A DNA stretch of 51,459 nt from Labrenzia sp. DG1229 (GCF_000521215.1 NZ_KI928921.1:387838-439296), one strand, 5' to 3'; counted from the first letter of the stretch, positions 16,135-24,121 are shown. Notes: generated by a model not told the origin, from the sequence alone. A program made the numbers and translations.

Positions 16135-16153
16135 TCATGCGTATTATGCATGA
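16135..16153. promoter_or_regulatory. TCATGC-N7-GCATGA dyad in azoR/LysR promoter
   Basis: A perfect 6-bp inverted repeat with a 7-base spacer directly abuts the LysR start codon at 16154. The layout suits an autoregulatory LysR site in a divergent promoter. Assignment is by position only. Confidence 0.5.
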
Positions 16154-17062
16154 ATGGATCTGTCAGCACTCAAAACCGCCCTGCTGGTTCGTGATGTCGG
16201 CAGTTTTGCCGCCGTTGCCCGGCTTCTGGATCTGGACGCCTCGAGCGTCTCCAGGGTCATCGCCCAGCTGGAGCAGGATATCGGATTTCGGTTGTTTCAG
16301 CGCAGCACCCGAAGTCTGGCGCCGACCAGCGAGGGAGAACTTTATCTGAATCGGATCGCACCACTGGTCGAGGAACTCGAGGCTGCAGGAGATGAGGCCC
16401 GCACGACGGCCATCTCGCCACGTGGCATCTTGCGCATGACCGCCAGCATCTCCTTCGTTCAGGAGTGCCTGATCCCGATTCTCCCCGAATTCAGAAAAAG
16501 ATACCCGGAGATTGACATCGAGCTGCTGGCTTCCGATGCCAATCTGGACCTGCGGGCAGAGGGAGTTGACCTGGCGGTGCGCTTCGGATCGTTGCCCAAG
16601 GGAGACTGGATCGTTGCCAAGCTGATGACAACCAGCTACCGCGTGGTTGCCTCGCCGGAATATATTGAGGAAAAGGGACCGCTTTCGCACCCGGATGACC
16701 TGTCGGAACGCGACTGCATCTGCTTCGCCATTCCGGGCTTCCGGACCTATTGGCAGTTTCGCAAGGGCGGCGACGCTGAGTCCTTCAGCGTGCCGGTCGG
16801 CGGCGCAACAGTGATCTCGAATGCGTTATCCATCCGCTCGGCGGCACGGCTCGGCATGGGTGTCGCGCTCTTGCCCATCATGCTGGTGCAGCGGGATCTG
16901 GCGAAAGGCACCCTGCTCGACCTCTTCCCGGATCATGCTTGCGCAGCGACTTCCTTTGAGACAGCGGCCTGGTTGATCTATCCGAGCCGATCCTACCTGC
17001 CGCAGAAAGTTCGGGTGATGATCGATTTTCTGAAGGCGGAAGTGAGGCGGTCAGGTAGCTGA
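16154..17062 (+). CDS. LysR-family transcriptional regulator
   Basis: A 302-residue LysR protein. The N-terminal winged helix-turn-helix reads MDLSALKTALLVRDVGSFAA, then ARLLDLDASSVSRVIAQLEQDIG and LFQRSTRSLAPTSEGELY. The C-terminal effector domain has two periplasmic-binding-protein-like lobes (VDLAVRFGSLPKGDWIVAKL and RSAARLGMGVALLPIMLV). It is divergent from azoR and probably controls it, as is common for LysR/azoreductase or NAD(P)H oxidoreductase pairs. Its stop codon lies within the loop side of a hairpin shared with the convergent acuI gene. Confidence 0.95.
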   Translation: MDLSALKTALLVRDVGSFAAVARLLDLDASSVSRVIAQLEQDIGFRLFQRSTRSLAPTSEGELYLNRIAPLVEELEAAGDEARTTAISPRGILRMTASISFVQECLIPILPEFRKRYPEIDIELLASDANLDLRAEGVDLAVRFGSLPKGDWIVAKLMTTSYRVVASPEYIEEKGPLSHPDDLSERDCICFAIPGFRTYWQFRKGGDAESFSVPVGGATVISNALSIRSAARLGMGVALLPIMLVQRDLAKGTLLDLFPDHACAATSFETAAWLIYPSRSYLPQKVRVMIDFLKAEVRRSGS

Positions 17063-17068
17063 CCGCCT
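17045..17068. terminator. Shared bidirectional terminator of LysR and acuI
   Basis: AGGCGGTCA (17045-17053) and TGACCGCCT (17060-17068) form a perfect 9-bp stem with a 6-base loop between the convergent LysR and acuI genes. U tracts are short on both sides, so efficiency is uncertain. Confidence 0.6.
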
Positions 17069-17076
17069 TGATCAAA

Positions 17077-18069
17077 TCAGGCGTTCAAATCGACGACGAC
17101 ACGCCCCTTGACCTGGCCTTTCAGGATATCGGCTCCAAGCCTTGGCAGATCTTCCAGCTTTGCAGGCTGGATCATGGCGTCGAGCTTGTCCATCGGCAGG
17201 TCCTTTGCCAGGCGCTCCCAGGCAGGAAGGCGCGCCTCATAAGGCCGCATGACACTGTCGATGCCGAGCAGGTTGATACCGCGCAGCAAGAACGGAATGA
17301 CGGTGGCCGGAAGGGCGGCGCCGCCGGCAAGGCCGACTGCGGCCACTGACGTTCCGTATTTCATCTGGCCGAGTACGCGCGCCAGCATGGCGCCGCCGAC
17401 AGCGTCGATGCACCCGGCCCAGGTTTCGGCTTCCAGAGGACGTTTGACGGTTTCGTTGACGTCGTCGCGGGGCACGATGCGGCTGGCTCCCAGTGACTTG
17501 AGATACTCCCACGTGCTTTCGCGGCCGGTGACTGCCGCAACTTCATGGCCGAGATTAGCGAGGATGGCGGTTGCAACCGAACCGACGCCGCCTGCCGCAC
17601 CGGTCACAAGGACAGGCCCGTTTCCAGGTTTCAGTCCATGGTTCTCCAGCGCCATTACGGCCAGCATTGCGGTGAAGCCCGCGGTGCCGATCGCCATGGC
17701 ATTGCGCGTCGACAGACCCTCGGGAAGCGGAACGAGCCACTCGCCCTTGACACGGGCCTTCTGGGAATAACCGCCCCACCAGGCCTCGCCGACACGCCAG
17801 CCGGTGAGCACGACCTTGTCGCCGGGTTTGTACCAGTCGTCGGAAGACTCCAGCACCGTCCCGGCGAAATCGATGCCCGGAACGTGAGGATAATTTCGAA
17901 CAAGACCGCCGCCGGGGCCGACACAAAGACCGTCCTTGTAGTTCAGTGTCGAATACTCCACCGCCACCGTCACGTCGCCTTCCGGCAGCCGGGACTCATC
18001 GAGTTCCTGAACCGACGCCGAGGTCTTGCCTTCGTCATCCTTTTCCACGAGGAGTGCTTTGAAAGTCAT
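17077..18069 (-). CDS. acuI: Acryloyl-CoA reductase AcuI (MDR family)
   Basis: AcuI reduces toxic acryloyl-CoA to propionyl-CoA with NADPH, downstream of DMSP cleavage and of 3-hydroxypropionate use. The 330-residue medium-chain dehydrogenase has the YhdH/AcuI pattern: STLNYKDGLCVGPGGGLVRNYPHVPGIDFAG, the cofactor motif VTGAAGGVGSVATAIL, ALGASRIV-like region, and VVDLNA at the C-terminus. No zinc ligands are expected or seen. A TTG at 18075 would add two residues, but ATG 18069 is chosen. It is the last gene of an apparent operon, 15 bases after the acyl-CoA ligase, and shares a terminator with LysR. The neighbouring dmdA supports the AcuI assignment over generic YhdH. Confidence 0.92.
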   Translation of the reverse strand: MTFKALLVEKDDEGKTSASVQELDESRLPEGDVTVAVEYSTLNYKDGLCVGPGGGLVRNYPHVPGIDFAGTVLESSDDWYKPGDKVVLTGWRVGEAWWGGYSQKARVKGEWLVPLPEGLSTRNAMAIGTAGFTAMLAVMALENHGLKPGNGPVLVTGAAGGVGSVATAILANLGHEVAAVTGRESTWEYLKSLGASRIVPRDDVNETVKRPLEAETWAGCIDAVGGAMLARVLGQMKYGTSVAAVGLAGGAALPATVIPFLLRGINLLGIDSVMRPYEARLPAWERLAKDLPMDKLDAMIQPAKLEDLPRLGADILKGQVKGRVVVDLNA

Positions 18070-18084
18070 GATCAAACTGCCCTG

Positions 18085-19719
18085 TTAGCTGGTGTGTTCC
18101 GAGAGGGTCCTGGCGTCGTCGCGCAGGACAAATTTCTGGATTTTTCCGGTTGCCGTCTTCGGCAACTCCGTGAAAACGATCTTTTTCGGTCTCTTGAAAC
18201 CGGCCATGTGCTGCCGGCAGAATTCAATCAGGCTCTCTTCCGTCGTCGATGCGCCATCCTTGAGTTCGATGAATGCGCAGGGTACTTCACCCCACTTTTC
18301 GTCCGGCAGCGCGACGACCGCGGCCAGGGCAACGTCAGGATGACGGTGCAGGACCCCTTCCACTTCGACGGAGGAAATGTTCTCGCCTCCCGAAATGATG
18401 ACATCCTTCAGACGGTCCCTGATCTGGACATAGCCGTTCGGGTGGCGCACTGCTGCGTCGCCGGATTTGAAAGCACCACCGGAAAACGCATCCGTGGTGG
18501 CTTCCGCGTTCTTGTAATACCCTTTCATGACCGTGTTGCTGCGAATGACGATCTCGCCCTGGGTCTCTCCGTCCCAGGGGACAGGGTCACCCGTTTCGCG
18601 ATCGATCACATCGACGGTTTCGGTCATCGGAAATCCGACACCCTGCCAGGATTGCAGCTCGGCCTGTTCGTTCGTGCACAGATCTTCCCATTCTTCGCGC
18701 CAGAGGCACTGGACCACGTGACCATATGTTTCGGTCAATCCGTAAACCTGCATGACCTCGAAACCGAGGGCTTTTGTTGCCGCGAGAACGGCCGCTGGCG
18801 GCGGTGCCCCTGCCGTCATGATCCGGACGGGTCCGCCAAGAGGTTTTCTGTCAGCCTCCGGCGTGTTGACCAGCATGGACAGCACAATGGGCGCGCCGCC
18901 CAGATGCGTGATGCCGAACTTGCCGATCAGGTCGAATACGGCCTTTCCCGTGACCTGTCGGATGCAGACGATGGTTCCGGCCATGAGCGTCATGGTCCAG
19001 GCATGGCACCATCCGTTGCAGTGAAACATCGGCACCGTGTAAAGATAGACGGGATGACGGGGCAGTTCCCAGGCGATGGGTGTTCCCATCGCCATCAGAT
19101 AGGCACCGCGATGGTGATAGACGACACCCTTCGGGCGCCCCGACGTTCCGGACGTGTAATTCAGCGCCAGTGCCTGCCATTCGTCTTCCGGTCCGCGCCA
19201 GGCAAAGGCGGGATCGCCCTCTTCGATCAGCTCCGAATAGTCTGCCTCGCCGATCCGTTGACCTCCCGGACCGTCAGGGTCGTCGATATCGATAACCGGA
19301 ATGTTCTTGCCGTTGATCCCGAATGCTTCGCTGACGACGCCGGAAAAGGCGGTGTCGGCAATGATCAGCCTGGCGTCGCTGTGATCAAGGATGTAGGCAA
19401 CGGTTTCAGCTTCCAGACGGATGTTGATCGTGTTGAGAACGGCGCCTGCCAGCGGAACCGCGTAGTGTAATTCGAACAGCTCCGGCGTGTTGGCGGCGAG
19501 GACGGAAACCGTGTCGCCCTGGCCGACACCCCGGCTCCTGAGGCTCGAAGCAAGCCGCCGTACCCGTTCTTGAACGTCACTCCAGGTCAGCTGCCGGTCG
19601 TTGTAGATGACAGCTATGCGATCCGGGAAAACAGAAGCTGTCCGTTCCAGGAAGGAAAGCGGTGAAAGCGGAACGTGATTGGCGGCTTGTCTGGAAAAAG
19701 CCTCGAAATGTTCCCTCAT
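18085..19719 (-). CDS. Acyl-CoA ligase, candidate 3-methylmercaptopropionyl-CoA ligase DmdB
   Basis: This 544-residue AMP-forming acyl-CoA synthetase activates a short or medium carboxylic acid to its CoA thioester. The AMP-binding motif YTSGTSGRPKGV lies at 188-199; the YGLTETYG motif, GYVQIRDRLKDVIISGGENISS hinge region and the catalytic lysine in LPKTATGKIQK near the C-terminus are all present. Start ATG 19719 lies two bases after the dmdA stop, with AGGGAGG inside the dmdA end; this tight coupling suggests it acts on the product of DmdA, methylmercaptopropionate. That would make it DmdB-like, but this is inference from context, as the family is broad. It is followed by acuI. Confidence 0.85.
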   Translation of the reverse strand: MREHFEAFSRQAANHVPLSPLSFLERTASVFPDRIAVIYNDRQLTWSDVQERVRRLASSLRSRGVGQGDTVSVLAANTPELFELHYAVPLAGAVLNTINIRLEAETVAYILDHSDARLIIADTAFSGVVSEAFGINGKNIPVIDIDDPDGPGGQRIGEADYSELIEEGDPAFAWRGPEDEWQALALNYTSGTSGRPKGVVYHHRGAYLMAMGTPIAWELPRHPVYLYTVPMFHCNGWCHAWTMTLMAGTIVCIRQVTGKAVFDLIGKFGITHLGGAPIVLSMLVNTPEADRKPLGGPVRIMTAGAPPPAAVLAATKALGFEVMQVYGLTETYGHVVQCLWREEWEDLCTNEQAELQSWQGVGFPMTETVDVIDRETGDPVPWDGETQGEIVIRSNTVMKGYYKNAEATTDAFSGGAFKSGDAAVRHPNGYVQIRDRLKDVIISGGENISSVEVEGVLHRHPDVALAAVVALPDEKWGEVPCAFIELKDGASTTEESLIEFCRQHMAGFKRPKKIVFTELPKTATGKIQKFVLRDDARTLSEHTS

Positions 19720-19721
19720 TA

Positions 19722-20843
19722 TCAGCCTCCCTGAACGGTGAAGGGCGTTTCCCAAACCGTCGCGGAGCGCATGCCATGAGGTGTATCGACCTGCACCCTG
19801 GTTCCGTCGTCCCAATGTGTCATGCGCACCATACCGATGGCGACATTGGTGCGGAAGTCCGGCGACCAGGCCGCGGAGCTCACTGTTCCAACCTGTTTGC
19901 CACCGCCTATTACCGGCCACAGTTCGTCGCAGGGCGGCACCGGATCACCATCGATCGCTATGCTTCTGATCTGCCTGACAGGGCCTTCAACGGCCACACG
20001 AAGCAACGCATCGCGCCCGATGCAGCCAATTGCCGCCTGGGTCTGGCAAAAGCGGCCAAGGCCGCATTCGTGCGGGGTGTTGTTTCGGGTCATGTCGTTG
20101 CCGTAGGACAGCAGCTGTCCCTCAATCCGCTCGATCAGATTCGGGCAGCCGGCGCGAACATCCAGATCCTCGCCCGCAGCCATAAGTGCGTCCCAGATCG
20201 GTTCGCCGAGATCCGATCCGTCGACGTAGAGTTCAAAACCATCCTGTTTGGAATAGCCCGACCGCGCGAGAACAAGCTTGCGTCCCTGGTAACTGACATG
20301 CCTGTAACGGAAAAACCGTATCGAGCGGACGTCGTCCCCGAATACACGGGCAACAAGTTCTTCCGCCTTCGGACCCTGGATCGCGAGCGGCGAGACATCG
20401 GGTTCGTCGACATCGACTTCGAGCCGCAACGCATGCGCAAGTCCCTTGATCCAGAACAGCAGATCGCTGTCGGCGACCGAGACCCAGAATTTGTCCTCGG
20501 CAAGTTTTGTCGTGACCGGGTCATTGAGCATGCCGCCCGTCTCGTCGACCATGGGCGTGTAGAAACACTGGCCTTCCGTCATCGCGGAAAGATCCCGCGG
20601 CGTCAGCATCTGCGCGAGACGCGCAGCATCAGGACCCCAGAGTTCGACCTGCCGCTCGCAGGCGACATCCCAGAGCTGAACCTTTGTCTTCAGGTGGCGG
20701 TAATCCTCCTCGACGGAGTTGAACACCGTCGGAAGCAGCATGTGATTGTAGATCGTGTATGCCTTGACACCTGCCGCTTGCACGCGGCGCGAAAACGGCG
20801 TGAAGCGCGTGCGGCGGGAAATGGAGAGAGACGGGACCTGCAT
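19722..20843 (-). CDS. dmdA: DMSP demethylase DmdA
   Basis: DmdA transfers a methyl group from dimethylsulfoniopropionate to tetrahydrofolate, giving methylmercaptopropionate. The 373-residue protein belongs to the GcvT fold. It matches what I recall of DmdA from roseobacters and SAR11: SRRTRFTPFSRRVQAAGVKA, YTIYNHMLLPTVFNSVEEDY, VQLWDVACERQVELWGPDA, GGMLNDPVTTKL, RAGCPNLIERIEGQLLSYGND and IGMVRMTHWDDGT. These features separate it from glycine-cleavage T-protein. AAGGAGG precedes ATG 20843. It lies between the DUF1326 gene (stop 11 bases upstream) and the acyl-CoA ligase. The operon context with acuI strongly supports a role in marine sulfur metabolism. Confidence 0.92.
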   Translation of the reverse strand: MQVPSLSISRRTRFTPFSRRVQAAGVKAYTIYNHMLLPTVFNSVEEDYRHLKTKVQLWDVACERQVELWGPDAARLAQMLTPRDLSAMTEGQCFYTPMVDETGGMLNDPVTTKLAEDKFWVSVADSDLLFWIKGLAHALRLEVDVDEPDVSPLAIQGPKAEELVARVFGDDVRSIRFFRYRHVSYQGRKLVLARSGYSKQDGFELYVDGSDLGEPIWDALMAAGEDLDVRAGCPNLIERIEGQLLSYGNDMTRNNTPHECGLGRFCQTQAAIGCIGRDALLRVAVEGPVRQIRSIAIDGDPVPPCDELWPVIGGGKQVGTVSSAAWSPDFRTNVAIGMVRMTHWDDGTRVQVDTPHGMRSATVWETPFTVQGG

Positions 20844-20854
20844 GACGGTCCTCC

Positions 20855-21481
20855 TTAGGCAGCTTGTTCGGCGGCGGGTCCGGACCAGTCAATCTGACAG
20901 ATTTCGGCACTTCGACCGTCGAAGTCCCAGACGCGCCCATAGGCCCGCACGCGTCCCTGGGTGGCCGTCGCCACCGTGATGTCGGGTCCCATCCAGTATT
21001 CGGTATTCGTCACGATGATATCTTCGTCGGGATTGCCGCCACGGACCGGCTCGATCTCTCCCTTGATCGCCTTTCCGACAATCAGGCGCCGTTTCTTGCC
21101 CTCATTGGTGTAGGATACCGGAGCGCGCTCGGCTCCCAGAAATTCGCTGACCAGCACCTTGAACAGACCCGTTGTGCCCTTTGCCTGGCCCGAGAAGATC
21201 TTCAACAGACCTTCATAGGCGGCATCCGTTGCACGCTCATCGATATAGGCCGCCGCTTTCCAGTTGCCGCGCGCCATGAGGCCGGGAATTTCCAGCACTA
21301 GCCCGACGTTGAGGCCGGAGAGATCTTCGCCCTCATAGTGTCCTTCGTCGATACGCACACCTGCCCAAGCCTGGCAGTAGCCCTCGGTAGGCGCGTGCTT
21401 TCCAAGTGAAACGACACACGGACAGAAGACCGTGCAGTTGCAGTTCAGTATCAATTCACCGCGTATGGCCCATCCGGACAT
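20855..21481 (-). CDS. DUF1326 domain protein
   Basis: A 208-residue protein of the uncharacterised DUF1326 family. Near the N-terminus is a cysteine cluster, NCNCTVFCPCV (C14, C16, C20, C22) plus C36, that looks suited to binding a metal. Family hallmarks include GYCQAWAGVRIDEGHYEGEDLSGLNV, LKIFSGQAKGTTGLF, and the C-terminal NTEYWMGPDITVATATQGRVRAYGRVWDFDGRSAEICQIDWSG. It starts at ATG 21481, 15 bases after the DUF2182 gene. DUF1326 and DUF2182 genes are widely found as pairs; here the pair leads the dmdA operon. The function is unknown; involvement in handling a metal, a sulfur compound or a redox partner is speculation. Confidence 0.9.
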   Translation of the reverse strand: MSGWAIRGELILNCNCTVFCPCVVSLGKHAPTEGYCQAWAGVRIDEGHYEGEDLSGLNVGLVLEIPGLMARGNWKAAAYIDERATDAAYEGLLKIFSGQAKGTTGLFKVLVSEFLGAERAPVSYTNEGKKRRLIVGKAIKGEIEPVRGGNPDEDIIVTNTEYWMGPDITVATATQGRVRAYGRVWDFDGRSAEICQIDWSGPAAEQAA

Positions 21482-21496
21482 CTGATATCTCCCGTA

Positions 21497-22345
21497 CTAG
21501 AGTTCTGTAAACGACAGGACGCACACGACCGTCCCTGCAATGAGAAGGAAAACGCCGAGCGGAGCGCTGATCCGGTTTCCGATCTGCGGCAGTTTCTCGA
21601 GCGTCATCAGAACCATGGCAATTCCCATGAAAGCCAGGTTCATGGTGCCGGCGACGAAGGCCAGCAGCATCAGGGCCCAGCAACAGCCGAGACAGACGGC
21701 TCCAAGACGCAAGCCAAGCTTGAGGGCGCCTCGAAGCCCTGGTTGCCAGTGGTTGAAAAAGAATGTCATCGGGTTCTGGCAGGCGGACAGGCAGGCATTC
21801 TTGAGACTGCTGAACTGATAAAGTCCGGCAAGGACAAGCAGTGCGGCATTCAACATGCCCGACATAGACCGGCCGTCATGATCGAGGAGGCCAAGCCCGG
21901 CAAACTTTACCTGTAGAAAGGCTGCCGGGACCGAAAAGCCGAGCCAGACGACAAGGTATCCCAGCACAAGGACCCCGAGCGAAGGTCCGTTGGCTGCCTC
22001 CGTGTGGCCCAGATCCGAATAAGTCCTGAACGCCGGGAACGCGGTTGGTGCCATCATTGCGAGTGACATCAGCGCCCACATCAGGACGGCGGACAGGAAG
22101 CCTGCATCGGCGGCTGTCTGTGTGCAAAGAGAGATCAGGTATGCAACGCCGAAGTCGTTCGCTGCAGGCGGCACGTCAACAGGTAGCTGCATCGCGAAGA
22201 GGATGCTCCACGCCGCCAGGACACCGCCAAAAAAAGTCAGCCACCAAATACCGTGGCCGGGCAAAAGACGCTCGATTGCCTTCACCCGTTCCTCCCAATG
22301 CTCTTTGGACGAAAGCTGCGCTTCGATCTGATAAATGTCAAACAT
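21497..22345 (-). CDS. DUF2182 integral membrane protein
   Basis: A 282-residue inner-membrane protein with about six hydrophobic segments. DUF2182 hallmarks are LMSLAMMAPTAFPAFRTYSD and GCCWALMLLAFVAGTMNLAFMGIAMVLMTLEKLP. An additional motif, QFSSLKNACLSACQNPMTFF, carries two cysteines. The start at 22345 (MFDIYQIEAQL) lacks a Shine-Dalgarno sequence; the ATG lies inside one of two tandem palindromes that probably bind the GntR regulator. Translation may be leaderless or weak. It is the first gene of the apparent dmdA operon. The family has no established function to my knowledge. Confidence 0.88.
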   Translation of the reverse strand: MFDIYQIEAQLSSKEHWEERVKAIERLLPGHGIWWLTFFGGVLAAWSILFAMQLPVDVPPAANDFGVAYLISLCTQTAADAGFLSAVLMWALMSLAMMAPTAFPAFRTYSDLGHTEAANGPSLGVLVLGYLVVWLGFSVPAAFLQVKFAGLGLLDHDGRSMSGMLNAALLVLAGLYQFSSLKNACLSACQNPMTFFFNHWQPGLRGALKLGLRLGAVCLGCCWALMLLAFVAGTMNLAFMGIAMVLMTLEKLPQIGNRISAPLGVFLLIAGTVVCVLSFTEL

Positions 22346-22360
22346 TTAATTGTCTGACAT
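22335..22360. promoter_or_regulatory. Two tandem GT-N3-AC palindromes, probable GntR/FCD operator
   Basis: ATGTCAAACAT (22335-22345) and TTGTCTGACAT (22350-22360) lie 15 bases apart centre to centre. Both fit the GT-N3-AC pattern known for FadR/FCD-type GntR regulators (TNGTNNNACNA) with one mismatch. The first covers the start codon of the DUF2182 gene; the divergent regulator gene begins 79 bases away. Binding is inferred. Confidence 0.65.
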
Positions 22361-22374
22361 TTAATTTTTTACAA

Positions 22375-22403
22375 TTGACCCTTTGGTGACCGCCCTCTAG
22401 TTT
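22375..22403 (+). promoter_or_regulatory. Possible promoter of the GntR gene
   Basis: TTGACC (22375-22380) and TAGTTT (22398-22403) are 17 bases apart and face the regulator, whose TTG start lies 36 bases beyond. The -10 match is only three of six. Confidence 0.4.
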
Positions 22404-22438
22404 GACGGAAACCGATCCACGGGCGTGCGAGGACCATC

Positions 22439-23170
22439 TTGGCAATCGAATTCAATACAATTCAGAAGGAAGGACTTTCGGTCCAGATTGCCAATGCCAT
22501 TCGAGACGCCATCCTGGAAGGAAGACTATCCAGTGAAGAGCGCTTGCCGAGTGAAGCCGAACTTGCCGATCGGTTCGGTGTATCCCGGTCCACCGTCCGC
22601 GAGGCCCTGAAGCGACTTGCGGCGCAGAACCTGATCCGAAGCGAGCGCGGTTCGTCCGGCGGGGCGTTCGTCAATCGTCTGACGTGGTCGGAGGCTCAGG
22701 ACAATCTCGTGACCACCACGCGTCTCCTGATCGGCATGAATGATATTCCGCTGGAGGACGCGATCGAAGCCCGGTTTGCGCTGGAAGCGGCGGCTCTGCC
22801 GCTGGCTGCCGAAAAGTGTGCCGGAGACGATCTGTCGGCAATGCGCAGGGAGATCGACCGCCAGCGGGACCCGCTGACCAGCGACGAGGAATTCTGCGCT
22901 TCCGACGTTACCTTTCATTCAGTCATAGCCAGGGCGACCGGCAATCCGCTGCTGACCTTCCAGTTGTCGGCGGCCTTCGAGGCCATGCAGCCGTTGATGA
23001 ACATGCTGGTCTACCGCTTGCGCGACCGGGAGCGGATTGCCGACTTGCACGAAGCGCTTGCCGTTGCACTGGAAAGGCGGGACGGGGCGGGGGCGTCGAT
23101 CAGCCTGGAGTCCCTTTGCGCGTATACCAGGGAACTGGCAGCGCAACGCCGCGGGCGCAAGAAAGACTGA
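22439..23170 (+). CDS. GntR-family (FadR/FCD) regulator, likely of the dmdA operon
   Basis: This 243-residue regulator has an N-terminal winged helix (LSVQIANAIRDAILEGRLSS then LPSEAELADRFGVSRSTVRE and LAAQNLIRSERGSSGGAFV) and a C-terminal all-helical FCD ligand domain whose metal-site residues can be traced in CASDVTFHSVIARATGNP and IADLHEALAVALERRD. The start is a TTG at 22439 with GAGGA upstream. It is divergent from the DUF2182-DUF1326-dmdA-ligase-acuI operon, with a double palindrome between them. A GntR gene beside dmdA is also known in Ruegeria. The ligand could be DMSP, acrylate or an acyl-CoA derivative; this is inference. Confidence 0.92.
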   Translation: MAIEFNTIQKEGLSVQIANAIRDAILEGRLSSEERLPSEAELADRFGVSRSTVREALKRLAAQNLIRSERGSSGGAFVNRLTWSEAQDNLVTTTRLLIGMNDIPLEDAIEARFALEAAALPLAAEKCAGDDLSAMRREIDRQRDPLTSDEEFCASDVTFHSVIARATGNPLLTFQLSAAFEAMQPLMNMLVYRLRDRERIADLHEALAVALERRDGAGASISLESLCAYTRELAAQRRGRKKD

Positions 23171-23515
23171 AATCCATCGCGACTACCTGCGCCGAACCCT
23201 CCGGATTCGCCCCGAGATCCGGATGCAGACCTGTTTGTTCAGCTGCTGATACTTTCGTTGTTGCAAAATTTCTTTATACAATCGACATTCTGCCATTAGT
23301 TGGTTTTTCATGTTAACATATTGATTTGTCGTATTTAATTAATCCAACAGCACTGACTCTTTCCGTGCAACACCGTAGGCGTGGCCTTTAATTTGCGGCA
23401 TGGCATTGCCTGATCTACGCCTAAAGTCTAATATAGACGAAAGTTGTAGTTCGACTGATTGAGTGGAACAGGCGGGTGTTCATCGTTGTCCCCCAAGCAT
23501 TGAGGAGCGCATGGA
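23171..23515. other. AT-rich intergenic region with a promoter
   Basis: These 345 bases are noticeably AT-richer than the genes around them, especially 23260-23340. A sigma70-like promoter TTGCCT (23406-23411), 17 bases, TAATAT (23429-23434) points rightward to the small exported-peptide gene. No gene was found in the rest. Confidence 0.5.
23406..23434 (+). promoter_or_regulatory. Sigma70-like promoter upstream of small exported peptide
   Basis: TTGCCT and TAATAT match four of six consensus bases each with the ideal 17-base spacing. Transcription would start near 23441, about 75 bases before the small gene. Confidence 0.5.
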
Positions 23516-23662
23516 ATGAAATTCTGGAGCCTAGCAGCCGTTGCCCTGATGATTGTCGGCGTCGCTGCCGCGAAAACCTCAAATCCGAGCCACGTGCTCA
23601 CGGAAAACACGACGTTTTCGGGAAAGCCGGTGACGACATTGCGGACGCCGGCAACGCCCTGA
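23516..23662 (+). CDS. Small exported peptide (48 aa), hypothetical
   Basis: A short frame encodes 48 residues beginning MKFWSLAAVALMIVGVAAAK, a clear signal-peptide or membrane-anchor pattern (basic start, 15 hydrophobic residues, Ala-x-Ala), then a Thr/Ser/Pro-rich tail ending LRTPATP. GAGGAG lies nine bases upstream of the ATG, and a promoter lies 75 bases further. It precedes the secretin mini-cluster in the same orientation. It resembles no family I know. Because it is so short, its coding status rests on the start signals and signal-like sequence only. Confidence 0.5.
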   Translation: MKFWSLAAVALMIVGVAAAKTSNPSHVLTENTTFSGKPVTTLRTPATP

Positions 23663-24121
23663 TACGAGAAAAATCTTTCCTCCCGGGAGGCGGCGGGATG
23701 GCATGGCTCCGGTCCAAACGCTGGACCAGCCATCCCGGCGGTCCATCCCGACAGCCCATGACGATGTGCCTTGAAGTGGTGACTAGACAGTCTGTTCTTC
23801 CGTGTGTCGTGCCGATGTTCTTTGCGGCGCGAGGAGCGGTGCCGTATCGCTCACGGGTTTCGGTTAGCCCTGGTGCGATTGTCTTGGCGCCGGTGCACTG
23901 GAAGGTTGCAAGTCCAAACCAAGCTTCACATTGCGACCCAAATCGAGATCCGCAGCTATTTACGAAATGTAATTCAGGGCTCTTAACTAATAATTTTCCC
24001 AATTTCTCTAATTTGCTCATAGACCGACAGAGTAGCGGCGGAAGCTATTGTGAATACTGACTAGTAGCGATACTGCAGTAGTAAGCTCCCGTCAGAGTAT
24101 AATCGGTGTGGGTGAGAGACA
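23663..24121. other. Intergenic region with long imperfect hairpin
   Basis: This 459-base gap contains an imperfect hairpin at 23695-23736 (GGGATGGC with GCCATCCC outside, GGTCC with GGACC inside). The right part (23940-24060) is AT-rich. A TATAAT at 24098-24103 lies 18 bases before the next gene but has no matching -35. Open frames across the region look non-coding. Confidence 0.45.

Noticed and set aside
17545..19470. Long plus-strand open frame of 641 codons
   Set aside because: It lies antisense to acuI and the acyl-CoA ligase, has no family resemblance, and its composition reflects the GC-rich opposite strand.
19662..20858. Plus-strand open frame of 398 codons
   Set aside because: It mirrors dmdA in the opposite strand and shows no domain pattern.
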